In this document: in pieces, positions 1 through 8,598 of the stretch
How the letters are laid out: each line of letters begins with the position of its first letter
How positions within the stretch are numbered: position 1 is the stretch's first letter
Origin: Actinomycetota bacterium
GTDB lineage: Bacteria > Actinomycetota > Acidimicrobiia > Acidimicrobiales > Ilumatobacteraceae
Length of the DNA: 41,026 nucleotides
Assembly (NCBI GenBank): GCA_017853685.1
Contig: JAFMJD010000004.1
Location: 1 to 41,026 of the forward strand
Direction of reading: 5' to 3'
Program-made: the position numbers and the translations under genes
Notes under the pieces: generated by a model
Database searches by the model: none
The model's input: only the letters and a program-made list of their open reading frames with translations
Told to the model about the DNA's origin: nothing

Positions 1-1154
1 GCCGGCGCCGGACGCTGCCCGTCCTTGGGCACCGGTGCGAGGTAGTAGCACTCCATGATCGCGCTGCGGTGATCGTTGCCGTTCGGGCGGAAGCGGTAGC
101 AGATGCGGTTGAAGGCGCCCCACGGGTGCAGGTTCGGGAACAGCGTGTAGTCGATGGAGTCCATGAACTCGGCATCGGACATCTGATCCACGCGGTCACC
201 GACCACCTTGCGCCATGTCTCGCGTGACAGCCCGGCAGCGAAGGCACGCATGCTCTGGCCCTCCTCGAGCGTGAAGGGCGCCTCTTGGTCCTCGCGGAGG
301 TCCAGCATGGCGCGCAGCTTCTCGTTCTCGGTGGGCGTCCAGCTCAGCAACGGGCTGGAGGTGCCGCCGGGCGTGATGACGCGTGAGCAGTTCTCCCACA
401 CGTCCACCTGGCTGTTGGTGTCACCGAGGTTGATCATGATCTGCGGGTGCGTGGCAACCACGTGGTACGCCTCGCAGAACGCCTCCTGCACGATCTTCCA
501 GTTCGCGTGGATCACCTTCGCAACGTGAGCCTCGATGTAGTAGTTCCTCAGATCCCATACCGGATCGAACTGCTCGGCGATCTCCTTCACGTGCTCCGAC
601 AGCGGCGCACAGTTCGGATCCGGGTTGATGAAGACGAACCCGCCCCACGTGCCCACCTTGACCTCGGGCAGGCCGAACTCGTCGGCCTTGACGTGCGGGA
701 AGTCCCACTGTGCGGGGATCATCTTGAGATCGCCCTCGAGCGACCACGTGAACGCGTGGAAGTTGCAACGGAACTCCGAGCAGTGACCGTCGTAGTCCTT
801 CAGCTTGCGGCCACGGTGCAGACAGGCATTCGGGTAGGCCTTGATCTCGCCCGACTGTGTGCGCACCACGATGAACGACAGGTGCGCGATCTCGTACACG
901 ATGTAGTCGCCGGGACGCGGGATTTCTTCCTCGCGGCACGCCATCTGCCACACGCGCTTCCAGAGATTCTCGACCTCACGCTCATGCCACTCACGTGAGA
1001 TGAAACGTTCGATCGAGATGTCCTCGGAGCCGAAATACTTCGGCGACTGCATGCGCAGTACTGCAGGAACCGGATGCGTGTCCTGATCCAGCAGTTGTTG
1101 ATAGGTGATTCCCGGTGAGCGAGCCGTTCCCGGCTCTGCGGCTGTCGTCGACAC
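1..1154 (-). CDS. Rieske [2Fe-2S] aromatic-ring-hydroxylating oxygenase, large subunit (C-terminus runs off window)
   Basis: Reverse-strand reading (absent from the ORF track because it is open at the edge): VSTTAAEPGTARSPGITYQQLL...; Rieske motif CLHRGRKLKDYDGHCSEFRCNFHAF (CxH...CxxH); NWKIVQEAFCEAYHVVATHP mononuclear-iron region. GTG start preceded by AAGGGGG. Confidence 0.9.
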   Translation of the reverse strand, partial: MSTTAAEPGTARSPGITYQQLLDQDTHPVPAVLRMQSPKYFGSEDISIERFISREWHEREVENLWKRVWQMACREEEIPRPGDYIVYEIAHLSFIVVRTQSGEIKAYPNACLHRGRKLKDYDGHCSEFRCNFHAFTWSLEGDLKMIPAQWDFPHVKADEFGLPEVKVGTWGGFVFINPDPNCAPLSEHVKEIAEQFDPVWDLRNYYIEAHVAKVIHANWKIVQEAFCEAYHVVATHPQIMINLGDTNSQVDVWENCSRVITPGGTSSPLLSWTPTENEKLRAMLDLREDQEAPFTLEEGQSMRAFAAGLSRETWRKVVGDRVDQMSDAEFMDSIDYTLFPNLHPWGAFNRICYRFRPNGNDHRSAIMECYYLAPVPKDGQRPAP

Positions 1155-1192
1155 GATGTCCCCCTTGGTTGACGTGTAACCCCGATGCGCTG

Positions 1193-1214
1193 TTATTGAT
1201 CATACGATCAATAA
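1193..1214. promoter_or_regulatory. Perfect inverted repeat TTATTGATC-ATAC-GATCAATAA, candidate operator/promoter of the Rieske gene
   Basis: 9-bp perfect arms, 4-nt spacer, AT-rich in a GC-rich context, about 40 bp upstream of the 1154 start; minus-strand -10-like TATGAT lies inside it. Confidence 0.7.
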
Positions 1215-1322
1215 ACCGCTCGGGGGAAGTGCAAGCTTTTGACGGGGGCCGGAGGGCTCCGGGTCGGAGCCGTGAGGTTGGATTGGGGTGACGCTGCGGA
1301 GCGCCCCGAATCCCCGTGTGCG

Positions 1323-2468
1323 TCAGCGGCTGAGGATGGTGACGCCCGAAATCCCGGGTGCGCCATACACGTGGGTGTAGGCGGTCTTGGGGTTGTTCGG
1401 CACCTGGCGCGGACCGGCGTCGCCGCGCAACTGCAGCACGTTCTCGTAGACCTGACGCAGGCCCGAGGCGCCGATGGGCTCACCATTCGCGAGGCATCCA
1501 CCGTCGGTGTTCACCGGCAACTTGCCGTTGATCTCGGTCTCGCCGGCCTGAATCATGAACTCCTGCTCGCCATGTGCGCAGAAGCCGTTCTCGGCCATGT
1601 GCATGACCTCGGCGCCGGTCTCGGTGTCCTGCAGCTGGGCCACGTCGATGTCCTTGGGGCCCATGCCCGCCATCTCGTATGCAGCCTTCGACGCGTCGAT
1701 GGTGGGACCATCGCCGTGCTCGAGCGCGAGGTGTGGTGCGAGCACCTCGAACGAACCGAAGCGACGGCTGCGGACCACGGCGGCCTTCAGGTAGATCGGC
1801 TTGTTGGTGTACTTGTGAGCAACATCGGCGCGGGCGAGGATGAGTGCCACGCCGCCCTCTGCAGGCGAGCAGAACATGTACTGCGTGAGCGGGTACGACA
1901 GCATCGGCGAGTTGAGCACTTCTTCCTCGCTGAGCGGCTTGCGGCGCCAGCCGAGCGGGTTGAGCGAACCGTTGCGCGATGCCTTCGCCGCAACCTTCGC
2001 CAGCGTGTTCTGCGTGATGCCGTACTGCTGCATGTAGCGGTTGATCTTCATGCCGAAGAACTGCGTGGTGAGCGCAAGGCCCGATGCGCCGTAGTAGCCC
2101 TCGGGGCCCGAGCGCGCGGTGGCCACACGGAATGCGCCGCGCTCGTGCTTGTCGAAGCCGATGGCGATACCCACGTCGAACATGCCCGACTGAATGGTGG
2201 AGTAGGCGCTGAACAAGGCCGAGCCGCCGGTGGCGCAACCGTTCGCCACGTTGATGAACTGCAGGCCCGTGAGGCCCAACTTGCTCACCATCGTGTCGGC
2301 GGCGCCAGCGGCGAGGCTGCCTCCGAACGCGAACTGCATGTCTTCCCACTTGGCGCCTGCATCGGCGAGCGCGCGGCGCACGGCGACAACACCTTGGTCC
2401 TGACCCGACACACCCTCGGTACGACCGAACTGGTGCATTCCGATTCCGACAATTGCTACGTCAGTCAT
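1323..2468 (-). CDS. Thiolase-fold protein (SCP2/lipid-transfer Ltp-like acyl-CoA thiolase or aldolase)
   Basis: MTDVAIVGIGMHQFGRTEG..., NVANGCATGGSALFSAY, GGCLANGEPIGASGLRQ. Confidence 0.85.
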   Translation of the reverse strand: MTDVAIVGIGMHQFGRTEGVSGQDQGVVAVRRALADAGAKWEDMQFAFGGSLAAGAADTMVSKLGLTGLQFINVANGCATGGSALFSAYSTIQSGMFDVGIAIGFDKHERGAFRVATARSGPEGYYGASGLALTTQFFGMKINRYMQQYGITQNTLAKVAAKASRNGSLNPLGWRRKPLSEEEVLNSPMLSYPLTQYMFCSPAEGGVALILARADVAHKYTNKPIYLKAAVVRSRRFGSFEVLAPHLALEHGDGPTIDASKAAYEMAGMGPKDIDVAQLQDTETGAEVMHMAENGFCAHGEQEFMIQAGETEINGKLPVNTDGGCLANGEPIGASGLRQVYENVLQLRGDAGPRQVPNNPKTAYTHVYGAPGISGVTILSR

Positions 2469-2483
2469 TGCTCGACCCCTTCT

Positions 2484-2915
2484 TCAGCTTTCCACCGGCT
2501 TGAACGCGAATGTGATGATCTCGTTGCCGTCTTCGTCGACCTTCAGCGGGATGAACACCAGTTCCATCTCCATCCCGATCTTCAGTTTGGCCGGATCGGC
2601 CTCGGTGAGGCGTGCTTCCACCTTGCACTGTCCGGGCAGTTCCACGTACCCCACACCGAACGGCTTGAACGTGAGGGGATTGTCGTCACCGATGTAGGGC
2701 GGCGCCTTGGGCGGGAAGCCCTGGACCGTCCAGGTCCACAGGGTCCCTCGGGTACCGAGTTCCACACGCTCGGTCTCGGTGCCCGTGCAGCGCGGGCATC
2801 CGTCCTGGGCGGGGAACATGTGGTTGTTGCACGACGTGCACCGGGAGCCGAGGAGCCTCGGCGAATCCGACGGCCACGTGAACGCGCCCTCTGTAACGGC
2901 AACCTGACCGGGCAT
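2484..2915 (-). CDS. DUF35 (zinc ribbon + OB-fold) acyl-CoA-associated protein
   Basis: CTSCNNHMFPAQDGCPRC zinc ribbon followed by OB-like region; adjacent to the thiolase-fold gene. Confidence 0.88.
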   Translation of the reverse strand: MPGQVAVTEGAFTWPSDSPRLLGSRCTSCNNHMFPAQDGCPRCTGTETERVELGTRGTLWTWTVQGFPPKAPPYIGDDNPLTFKPFGVGYVELPGQCKVEARLTEADPAKLKIGMEMELVFIPLKVDEDGNEIITFAFKPVES

Positions 2916-3043
2916 CGACGTCTCTCCCTCGGGCGATCGAACGGTGAGCCTCGTTTGTACCTGATTTACGAACTACCTGCACAATCAGGGTCCTGACCGC
3001 CCCGGATTTCGTCATCTGCCCGTAATGATTTGGGCCACGCGGG

Positions 3044-3049
3044 TACGCT
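3044..3049 (+). promoter_or_regulatory. Candidate -10 (TACGCT) 6 nt before GTG start
   Basis: TANNNT-type hexamer, TACGCT-GGCGGC-GTG. Confidence 0.45.
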
Positions 3050-3055
3050 GGCGGC

Positions 3056-4915
3056 GTGGCGCGGATCGAACAGGGACTCGGCGGGGGCCTGCGGGCCACC
3101 AGCGTCGTCGAGCGGCTCGCCGAGCTCTACGCACCGCCGAAGAAGTCCCGGTCGTTCCGTGTGGGTCGGATGGGATTCGGCGGAGGGCGTTCGGGCGGTC
3201 GGCGTGCCCGTCGGCGCCGGCGCAGTGCCTTTGCCGAGCAGGTCCGCTACGGCGGTCCGGGACGCTGGGCAGTAGCCGGGATCATCCTCGGGGTGCTGTT
3301 GGTGACCGCACTGGTGGTGGTGGTGCGCACCACGTGGATCACCGTGCAGACCGACGGTGTGGCCGATGGCGATGTGATCCGTGGCGATCAGGTGTCCCGT
3401 CTTGCCTTCCGCATCAAAGCCGGCGGCCCCGCGGCCGATTCGGTCATGGTGATGTTCAACGGCAAAGAGGTCGAGACCGAAGCCGACCCGGATGGGTTCC
3501 TCGTGGCTCCCCTCACCATGGCCACGCCCGGCGACAACCGAATCAACTACCGCATCAACAGCAAGTACCCCTGGGCCCGAGATAAGACGGGCCAGATCGC
3601 GTTCAGCGTGCGGTTCGGCCCGAGTCTCAGTGTTCCCCGAACCGTTCCGCCGCCCACCAGTCGGCGCGCCACGTTGGTGCGCGGCCTCGCCGACGACGAT
3701 GTGATCGTCACGGTGAACGGCAAGCCCGCCTCGCGTGAGTCCGGGATGTTCCAGGCCTATGTGCCCTTCGGTGCACGCGATGCAACCGTGATCGCCACTG
3801 CGCCCGACGGTGCGGTCACCAAGGCAGTCGTGAAGTTCGACAGCACGCCGGTGAAGGCCGATCCCATCCAGGCCTTCCACCTCAGCCTCCCGGCTTGGCG
3901 GTACCCGAACCTGGACAAGACCTTGGTCCGACTGTCGCGGGAGAAGAAGATCAACGCTGCGGTGCTCACCATCAAAGACGAGTACGGCGTGATCGGCTAC
4001 AAGACCGGCGTACCGCTTGCGAACCAGATCGGCGCAGTGGGCAAGGACTGGCGCGTGAAGGAGGGCGAGCTCACCTTCGGCTTCTACGAGCCCCGACAGG
4101 CCATCGATCGCCTGCACGAACTCGGACTGCGCGCCATCGGGCGAATCACCTGTTTCCTCGACCCGCAACTCGCAGAGTGGGCACTGAAGAACGACCAGCG
4201 CAACATGCTGGTGCAGAACGCCAATGGTGAGCCGATCCGCACGGCGTACGGCACCGCGGTGTTCACCAACTTTGCTGATGAACGCGTCCGTCAGTACCTG
4301 ATCCAACTCGCCGTCGAGGCAGCCAAGCTCGGCTTCGACGACATCATGTTCGACTATGTGCGCCGGCCCGAGGGCAAGATGGAGAACCTGCAGTTCCCCG
4401 GACTCACCACGTCGCCGGCAGTTGCGGTGGCGAACTTCGTGCGGGAGGCCCGTCAGGCACTGCCGCCGAATGTGAAGCTGGGTCTCGCCGTGTTCGGCGT
4501 GTCCGCGTCACGGCCGTATCTCGTGGGCCAGGACATCCGCCTGCTCGCTCCGCTCGTCGACTACATCGCGCCGATGGTGTATCCGTCGCACTGGGTGGAG
4601 GGCGAGTACAAGGTGCAGAGCCCGATTGCCGAACCGGGCAAGATCGTGGAGCGCTCCACTGCCGAATTCGTTCGACAGGCCTCCACCGGCGGGGCGTACA
4701 CCATTCCGTGGATCCAGGACTTCGACGCCATGGGTTACAAGTACGGCGTCGACGAGGTGGGTGCCCAGATCAACGCGTCGTACAAGGGCAATGGCTCGGG
4801 CTTCTTCCTGTGGAACTCCAAGATCGAGTACCACCTCGAGGCACTGCCCGTCGTCGGTACGTATCAGCCCGACGACGCCGAGCAGCCTCCGCTCACCACG
4901 GTGAAGAAGAAGTAG
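3056..4915 (+). CDS. Membrane-anchored putative glycoside hydrolase (DUF4015-like TIM barrel)
   Basis: N-terminal TM segment WAVAGIILGVLLVTALVVVV; C-terminal barrel AFHLSLPAWRYPNLDKTL...DDIMFDYVRRPEG...DYIAPMVYPSHW...PWIQDF. Confidence 0.78.
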   Translation: MARIEQGLGGGLRATSVVERLAELYAPPKKSRSFRVGRMGFGGGRSGGRRARRRRRSAFAEQVRYGGPGRWAVAGIILGVLLVTALVVVVRTTWITVQTDGVADGDVIRGDQVSRLAFRIKAGGPAADSVMVMFNGKEVETEADPDGFLVAPLTMATPGDNRINYRINSKYPWARDKTGQIAFSVRFGPSLSVPRTVPPPTSRRATLVRGLADDDVIVTVNGKPASRESGMFQAYVPFGARDATVIATAPDGAVTKAVVKFDSTPVKADPIQAFHLSLPAWRYPNLDKTLVRLSREKKINAAVLTIKDEYGVIGYKTGVPLANQIGAVGKDWRVKEGELTFGFYEPRQAIDRLHELGLRAIGRITCFLDPQLAEWALKNDQRNMLVQNANGEPIRTAYGTAVFTNFADERVRQYLIQLAVEAAKLGFDDIMFDYVRRPEGKMENLQFPGLTTSPAVAVANFVREARQALPPNVKLGLAVFGVSASRPYLVGQDIRLLAPLVDYIAPMVYPSHWVEGEYKVQSPIAEPGKIVERSTAEFVRQASTGGAYTIPWIQDFDAMGYKYGVDEVGAQINASYKGNGSGFFLWNSKIEYHLEALPVVGTYQPDDAEQPPLTTVKKK

Positions 4916-4919
4916 TAGT

Positions 4920-5636
4920 TCACACGTCCCCGGGATCAGTGGTACCCGGGTCGACGGGCGGCGGCTGGTGGCGAGCAGCCTCCACCATCGCCATCTCGCG
5001 CATTGCGTTCACGAGGAACACATTGCGATGACGTGAGCCCCGAAGGTTGTAGTGAAAGCCGTCGCTCTGGTGCCATTCGCGGTGTCTGCGTGCGATGGGT
5101 GCCCAGTGCAGGATGTGGAGGTTCGGCCAGCGGGTGGTGGCCTCGGCGAGATAGCGGTTGTACCGAACGGCGCCGGGGGACCGCAGACCGTAGATGGTGC
5201 AGATGCCGACCGTTCGGTCTGCACCGATCGCTCCGAGGAGCGTGTCGAACATGGTGGTGGCCGCTGCCGCAGTGCGGGTTCCGTACCGCAGGTCGTTGGC
5301 GCCTACGGCGATCACGTACGCACTCGGGTCGAATCCTGCGCGTCGCGCCGAACGGACTGCTCGCACCGCCGAGGGGTACCGCGGAAACTCACGATGCATC
5401 GACCGAGCAGCCTGGAGATCACAGCGGTACGGGCCGATATCGCTCGAGCGCAGCAGGCTCACCAGATGTGTTCGGTAGCCAGCAGCGGTCGAGTCGCCGA
5501 TGAGCATCACATTGCCCCACGTGCGCACGGTGGAGTCGGTTCTCACCCACGGAGCAGCATGTGCCTCGGTGTTGCCCAGCAACAACGAAGCGGGCGCACT
5601 GGCGACGATCGCAAGGGCTTGGCGGCGGGTGACCAC
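4920..5636 (-). CDS. Secreted SGNH/GDSL-like hydrolase (paralog 1)
   Basis: Twin-Arg signal MVTRRQALAIVASAPASLLLG; GDST, GANDL, DGFHYN blocks. Confidence 0.82.
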   Translation of the reverse strand: MVTRRQALAIVASAPASLLLGNTEAHAAPWVRTDSTVRTWGNVMLIGDSTAAGYRTHLVSLLRSSDIGPYRCDLQAARSMHREFPRYPSAVRAVRSARRAGFDPSAYVIAVGANDLRYGTRTAAAATTMFDTLLGAIGADRTVGICTIYGLRSPGAVRYNRYLAEATTRWPNLHILHWAPIARRHREWHQSDGFHYNLRGSRHRNVFLVNAMREMAMVEAARHQPPPVDPGTTDPGDV

Positions 5637-5642
5637 TGTTTG

Positions 5643-5650
5643 AGTATGCC
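5643..5650 (-). promoter_or_regulatory. Conserved GGCATACT box 6 nt upstream of SGNH paralog 1 start
   Basis: Identical octamer and spacing before all three paralogs. Confidence 0.6.
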
Positions 5651-5673
5651 GAATCCGGCTGCTCGGTGGGTGT

Positions 5674-6426
5674 TCAGGCGCTGGGTGTTGTCGCCGTCGT
5701 GGCGGTGGTTGTCGTGGTGGTGGTTGTCGTGGTGGTGGTCGTGTCGCCCGAGCCGGTGCGAATTGCGTGAGCCTGACACGTGGTCACCATGGCCCGGATC
5801 ATGAACGAGTTGCGGTGGCGCGAGCCCTGCAGGTTGTAGTGAAACCCGTCGGCTGCGTGCCACTCGGGGTGTCGGCGCGCCGTCTTGGCCCAGTCGATGA
5901 TGAGCAGGTTCGGCCATCGTCGGGCCGCCTGGCCGAGGTACCGGTTGAACAACCCCGACATGCTCGGCACGGTGGCGTACATGTTCAAGAAGCCAACAGT
6001 GCACTGCTCACCAGCGGCTTCCATGAGCTTGTCGAACGTCCTCTTGGCCATCGCGGGTGTCCGGGTGCCGTACTTCAGATCATTGGCGCCCAGTGCAATC
6101 ACGATGCACGACGGGTCGAACCCAACGGCGCGTGAGCGGCGGATCGCAGTGACGCCCGAGTAACTCGTGCGGCCCTGCCGGGTCATCGAGCGTCCGGGAC
6201 CGATGTCGAAGCGGTACGGACCGAGATTCGTGGATCTCAGTTGCCGGAGGAGATCGCCGCGGAATCCGTTGGATGTGGAGTCGCCGATGTAGAGCACCGG
6301 TCCGAACTCTCGCACCGTGTTGTCGCGCACGATGAACGGTCGTGCAGCCTCGGCGCCGTCAGGAGCAAGCAGTACTGCAGCGGGCAGCACTGCGGTTCCT
6401 GCCAACAAATGACGTCGAGAGATCAC
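5674..6426 (-). CDS. Secreted SGNH/GDSL-like hydrolase with poly-Thr tail (paralog 2)
   Basis: MISRRHLLAGTAVLPAAVLL; GDST, GANDL, DGFHYN; C-terminus DTTTTTTTTTTTTTATTATTPSA. Confidence 0.82.
   Translation of the reverse strand: MISRRHLLAGTAVLPAAVLLAPDGAEAARPFIVRDNTVREFGPVLYIGDSTSNGFRGDLLRQLRSTNLGPYRFDIGPGRSMTRQGRTSYSGVTAIRRSRAVGFDPSCIVIALGANDLKYGTRTPAMAKRTFDKLMEAAGEQCTVGFLNMYATVPSMSGLFNRYLGQAARRWPNLLIIDWAKTARRHPEWHAADGFHYNLQGSRHRNSFMIRAMVTTCQAHAIRTGSGDTTTTTTTTTTTTTATTATTPSA
5691..5750. repeat. GTGGTGGTTGTC-type short tandem repeat encoding the poly-Thr tail of SGNH paralog 2
   Basis: ggcggtggttgtcgtggtggtggttgtcgtggtggtggtcgtg. Confidence 0.8.
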
Positions 6427-6432
6427 TCGGTC

Positions 6433-6440
6433 AGTATGCC
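6433..6440 (-). promoter_or_regulatory. Conserved GGCATACT box 6 nt upstream of SGNH paralog 2 start
   Basis: Identical octamer and spacing before all three paralogs. Confidence 0.6.
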
Positions 6441-6454
6441 GGGTTCCGGAGCGC

Positions 6455-7153
6455 TCACTGCCCGGCGGGCCAACGCTGTAGTCGGGCCGAGGCGAACAAG
6501 ACTGTGTTCACCATGGCCCGCGCCACAAAACTGTTTCGCGCTTCGGCACCTTCGTAGTTGTAATGAAAGCCGTCGTCCTGATGCCAACGTCGGTGACGAC
6601 GCGCCAGCGAGGCCCAGTCGAGCACGATCAGGTTGGGCCACGATGTGCGTGCTTCTTCGAGCCATGCGTTGAAGTAGCGGGCCTTGGTGGGCACGGTTGC
6701 GTAGATGTTGAAGAATCCGATGGCGCGGTTGGGGCCGATCTCTCGGAACAATGTGTCGGTGAGGTCGGTGAAGTTCTCGTGTGACTCAGTGGCGTAGCCG
6801 AGGTCGTTCGCGCCGAGTGCCACCACCACTGCTTGTGGGTCGAAGCCGCGGGATCGAGCATCCTGCACTGCGCGCACGGCCGATGGGAATCGCTTGAACT
6901 CGCGTGAGATCGATCGTCCGGGTTGCAGGTCACAGCGATAGGGGCCCACCTCGTGCTCGGCGAGCACATTGTCGAGCCGACTCCAGTGGCGACTCGAGGT
7001 CGAGTCGCCGATGAAGAGCACCGGGCCGAAACGCCGGCGGGTGGCGTCCTCCACGAGCACATTCGCCGAGCCTGCCGAGACAGGCGACGACCCCAGCAGG
7101 GTCGATGCGGCACCCGCAGCGGTTGCGGTGAGCAGATGGCGCCGACTGATCAC
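6455..7153 (-). CDS. Secreted SGNH/GDSL-like hydrolase (paralog 3)
   Basis: GTG start at 7153 gives MISRRHLLTATAAGAASTLLG; GDST, GANDL, DGFHYN. The longer ORF to 7258 is not supported by the conserved promoter/start arrangement. Confidence 0.82.
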   Translation of the reverse strand: MISRRHLLTATAAGAASTLLGSSPVSAGSANVLVEDATRRRFGPVLFIGDSTSSRHWSRLDNVLAEHEVGPYRCDLQPGRSISREFKRFPSAVRAVQDARSRGFDPQAVVVALGANDLGYATESHENFTDLTDTLFREIGPNRAIGFFNIYATVPTKARYFNAWLEEARTSWPNLIVLDWASLARRHRRWHQDDGFHYNYEGAEARNSFVARAMVNTVLFASARLQRWPAGQ

Positions 7154-7159
7154 ACCGAA

Positions 7160-7167
7160 AGTATGCC
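7160..7167 (-). promoter_or_regulatory. Conserved GGCATACT box 6 nt upstream of SGNH paralog 3 start
   Basis: Identical octamer and spacing before all three paralogs. Confidence 0.6.
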
Positions 7168-7272
7168 CACGGTCGGTGTTCGCCCGAGCAGCCCGGGCAA
7201 CTAGCCTGACCCGACACATCGACACCAACCGACGATCGGTCTTGCGCCGACACGACAAGGGGAATCAATCAC

Positions 7273-8199
7273 ATGGGTGCTTTCGAACTGAACGGCAAGG
7301 TTGCACTGATCACCGGTGCCAGCTACGGACTCGGCGAGGTGTTCGCCCACCGCATGGCCGATATCGGAGCAGATCTCGTGCTCACCGCTCGCTCGGCCGA
7401 GATGTTGGAGGGTGTTGCCTCGGCCATCCGGGCCAAGGGTCGCAAGGTCACGGTGGCGGCGGGCGACGTGTCGGTCGAGGACGATGTGCGACGTGTGGTT
7501 GCAGCCGGCGTGAAGGATCACGGCAAGATCGACATCCTCGTCAACAACGCCGGAATCTCCGACATGCGTGGACTCACGTCGGAGAACTACGACACCGAGA
7601 CGTTCAACCGCATTTTCGCCGTGGATGCGCTGGGCGTGTTCCTCTATGCGCGAGAGGTCGGCCGCCACATGCTCGAGCGCAGGTCGGGCTCGATCGTCAA
7701 CATCTGCTCCATCATGGGATCCGGAGCGAACGAACTGAATGTCATCGCCTACACCGCCGCCAAGGGCGCAGTGCGCAACCTCACCCAGCAGCTCGGCTGC
7801 GAGTGGGCAGATCGCGGAGTTCGCGTGAACGCCGTGTCGCCCGGCTTCATCGCCACCGAGATGACCCGTGCTGCCATCGAGGGCCTCGGTATGGCCGACT
7901 ACATCGCCAGCCGCACACCGATGCGCCGTATCGGTGATGCCGATGAGGTAGCCAACGCCGTGATCTTCCTCGCGTCCGATGCGTCGTCGTACATCACGGG
8001 CCACGATCTGCTCGTGGATGGTGGAACCAACGCCTCCAACGGCACCTTCCAGGTCCGTCCCGGCCACTTCGACTGGGGTGCAATGATCGGCAAGCCGGTG
8101 ATTCCGGGTGGGTACGAGGGCATGGTGCCGCTTCCGGAGCGGTTCTCGCTGTGGGCCGCCGGAATCCCCGGCGTGCACTACGAACTGCCGGCGGGCTGA
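7273..8199 (+). CDS. SDR family oxidoreductase with C-terminal extension
   Basis: GKVALITGASYGLGE, NNAG, YTAAKGA (YxxxK), PG motif; SD AAGGGGAA before ATG. Confidence 0.92.
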   Translation: MGAFELNGKVALITGASYGLGEVFAHRMADIGADLVLTARSAEMLEGVASAIRAKGRKVTVAAGDVSVEDDVRRVVAAGVKDHGKIDILVNNAGISDMRGLTSENYDTETFNRIFAVDALGVFLYAREVGRHMLERRSGSIVNICSIMGSGANELNVIAYTAAKGAVRNLTQQLGCEWADRGVRVNAVSPGFIATEMTRAAIEGLGMADYIASRTPMRRIGDADEVANAVIFLASDASSYITGHDLLVDGGTNASNGTFQVRPGHFDWGAMIGKPVIPGGYEGMVPLPERFSLWAAGIPGVHYELPAG

Positions 8200-8202
8200 G
8201 CC

Positions 8203-8589
8203 GTGCCCCGACGGGCGATTGCCTCCGACGATGCTCCGAAGGCGTTGGGACCGTACTCGCAGGCCGTGGTGTCGGATCCCTTCGTCTTCCTTGCGGGTCA
8301 AACACCCGTGGACCCCGCAACGGGTCAACTGGTGGACGGTGGGATCACCGAACAGGCCGAGCAGGTCTTCGCCAATCTGACTGCCGTTCTGGTGGAGGCG
8401 GGGCTGAGCCTCGACGATGTGGTGAAGGTGAACGTCTACCTCACCGACATAGCGAACGACTTCGCCGCACTCAATGCGGTGTACGCCACGAAGTTCTCGG
8501 CTCCGTATCCGGCTCGCACCACAGTGTGTGTGGCCGGACTGCCCATGGGCGCGTGCGTGGAAATCGAGATGGTGGCCCGGCGGCCCTAA
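8203..8589 (+). CDS. RidA/YjgF family protein
   Basis: APKALGPYSQAVVSD...FLAGQTPVDPATG...VVKVNVYLTDI...YPARTTVCVAGLPMGACVEIEMVA. Confidence 0.92.
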   Translation: MPRRAIASDDAPKALGPYSQAVVSDPFVFLAGQTPVDPATGQLVDGGITEQAEQVFANLTAVLVEAGLSLDDVVKVNVYLTDIANDFAALNAVYATKFSAPYPARTTVCVAGLPMGACVEIEMVARRP

Positions 8590-8598
8590 AGTCGCCCC

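Noticed and set aside
1239-2996. 585-aa plus-strand ORF
   Set aside because: Antisense to clear thiolase and DUF35 genes; Val/His/Arg/Leu-rich shadow translation typical of high-GC DNA.
5652-5804. Trp-rich plus-strand peptide (WRWLSWWWLSWWW)
   Set aside because: Out-of-strand reading of the poly-Thr repeat, not a plausible gene.
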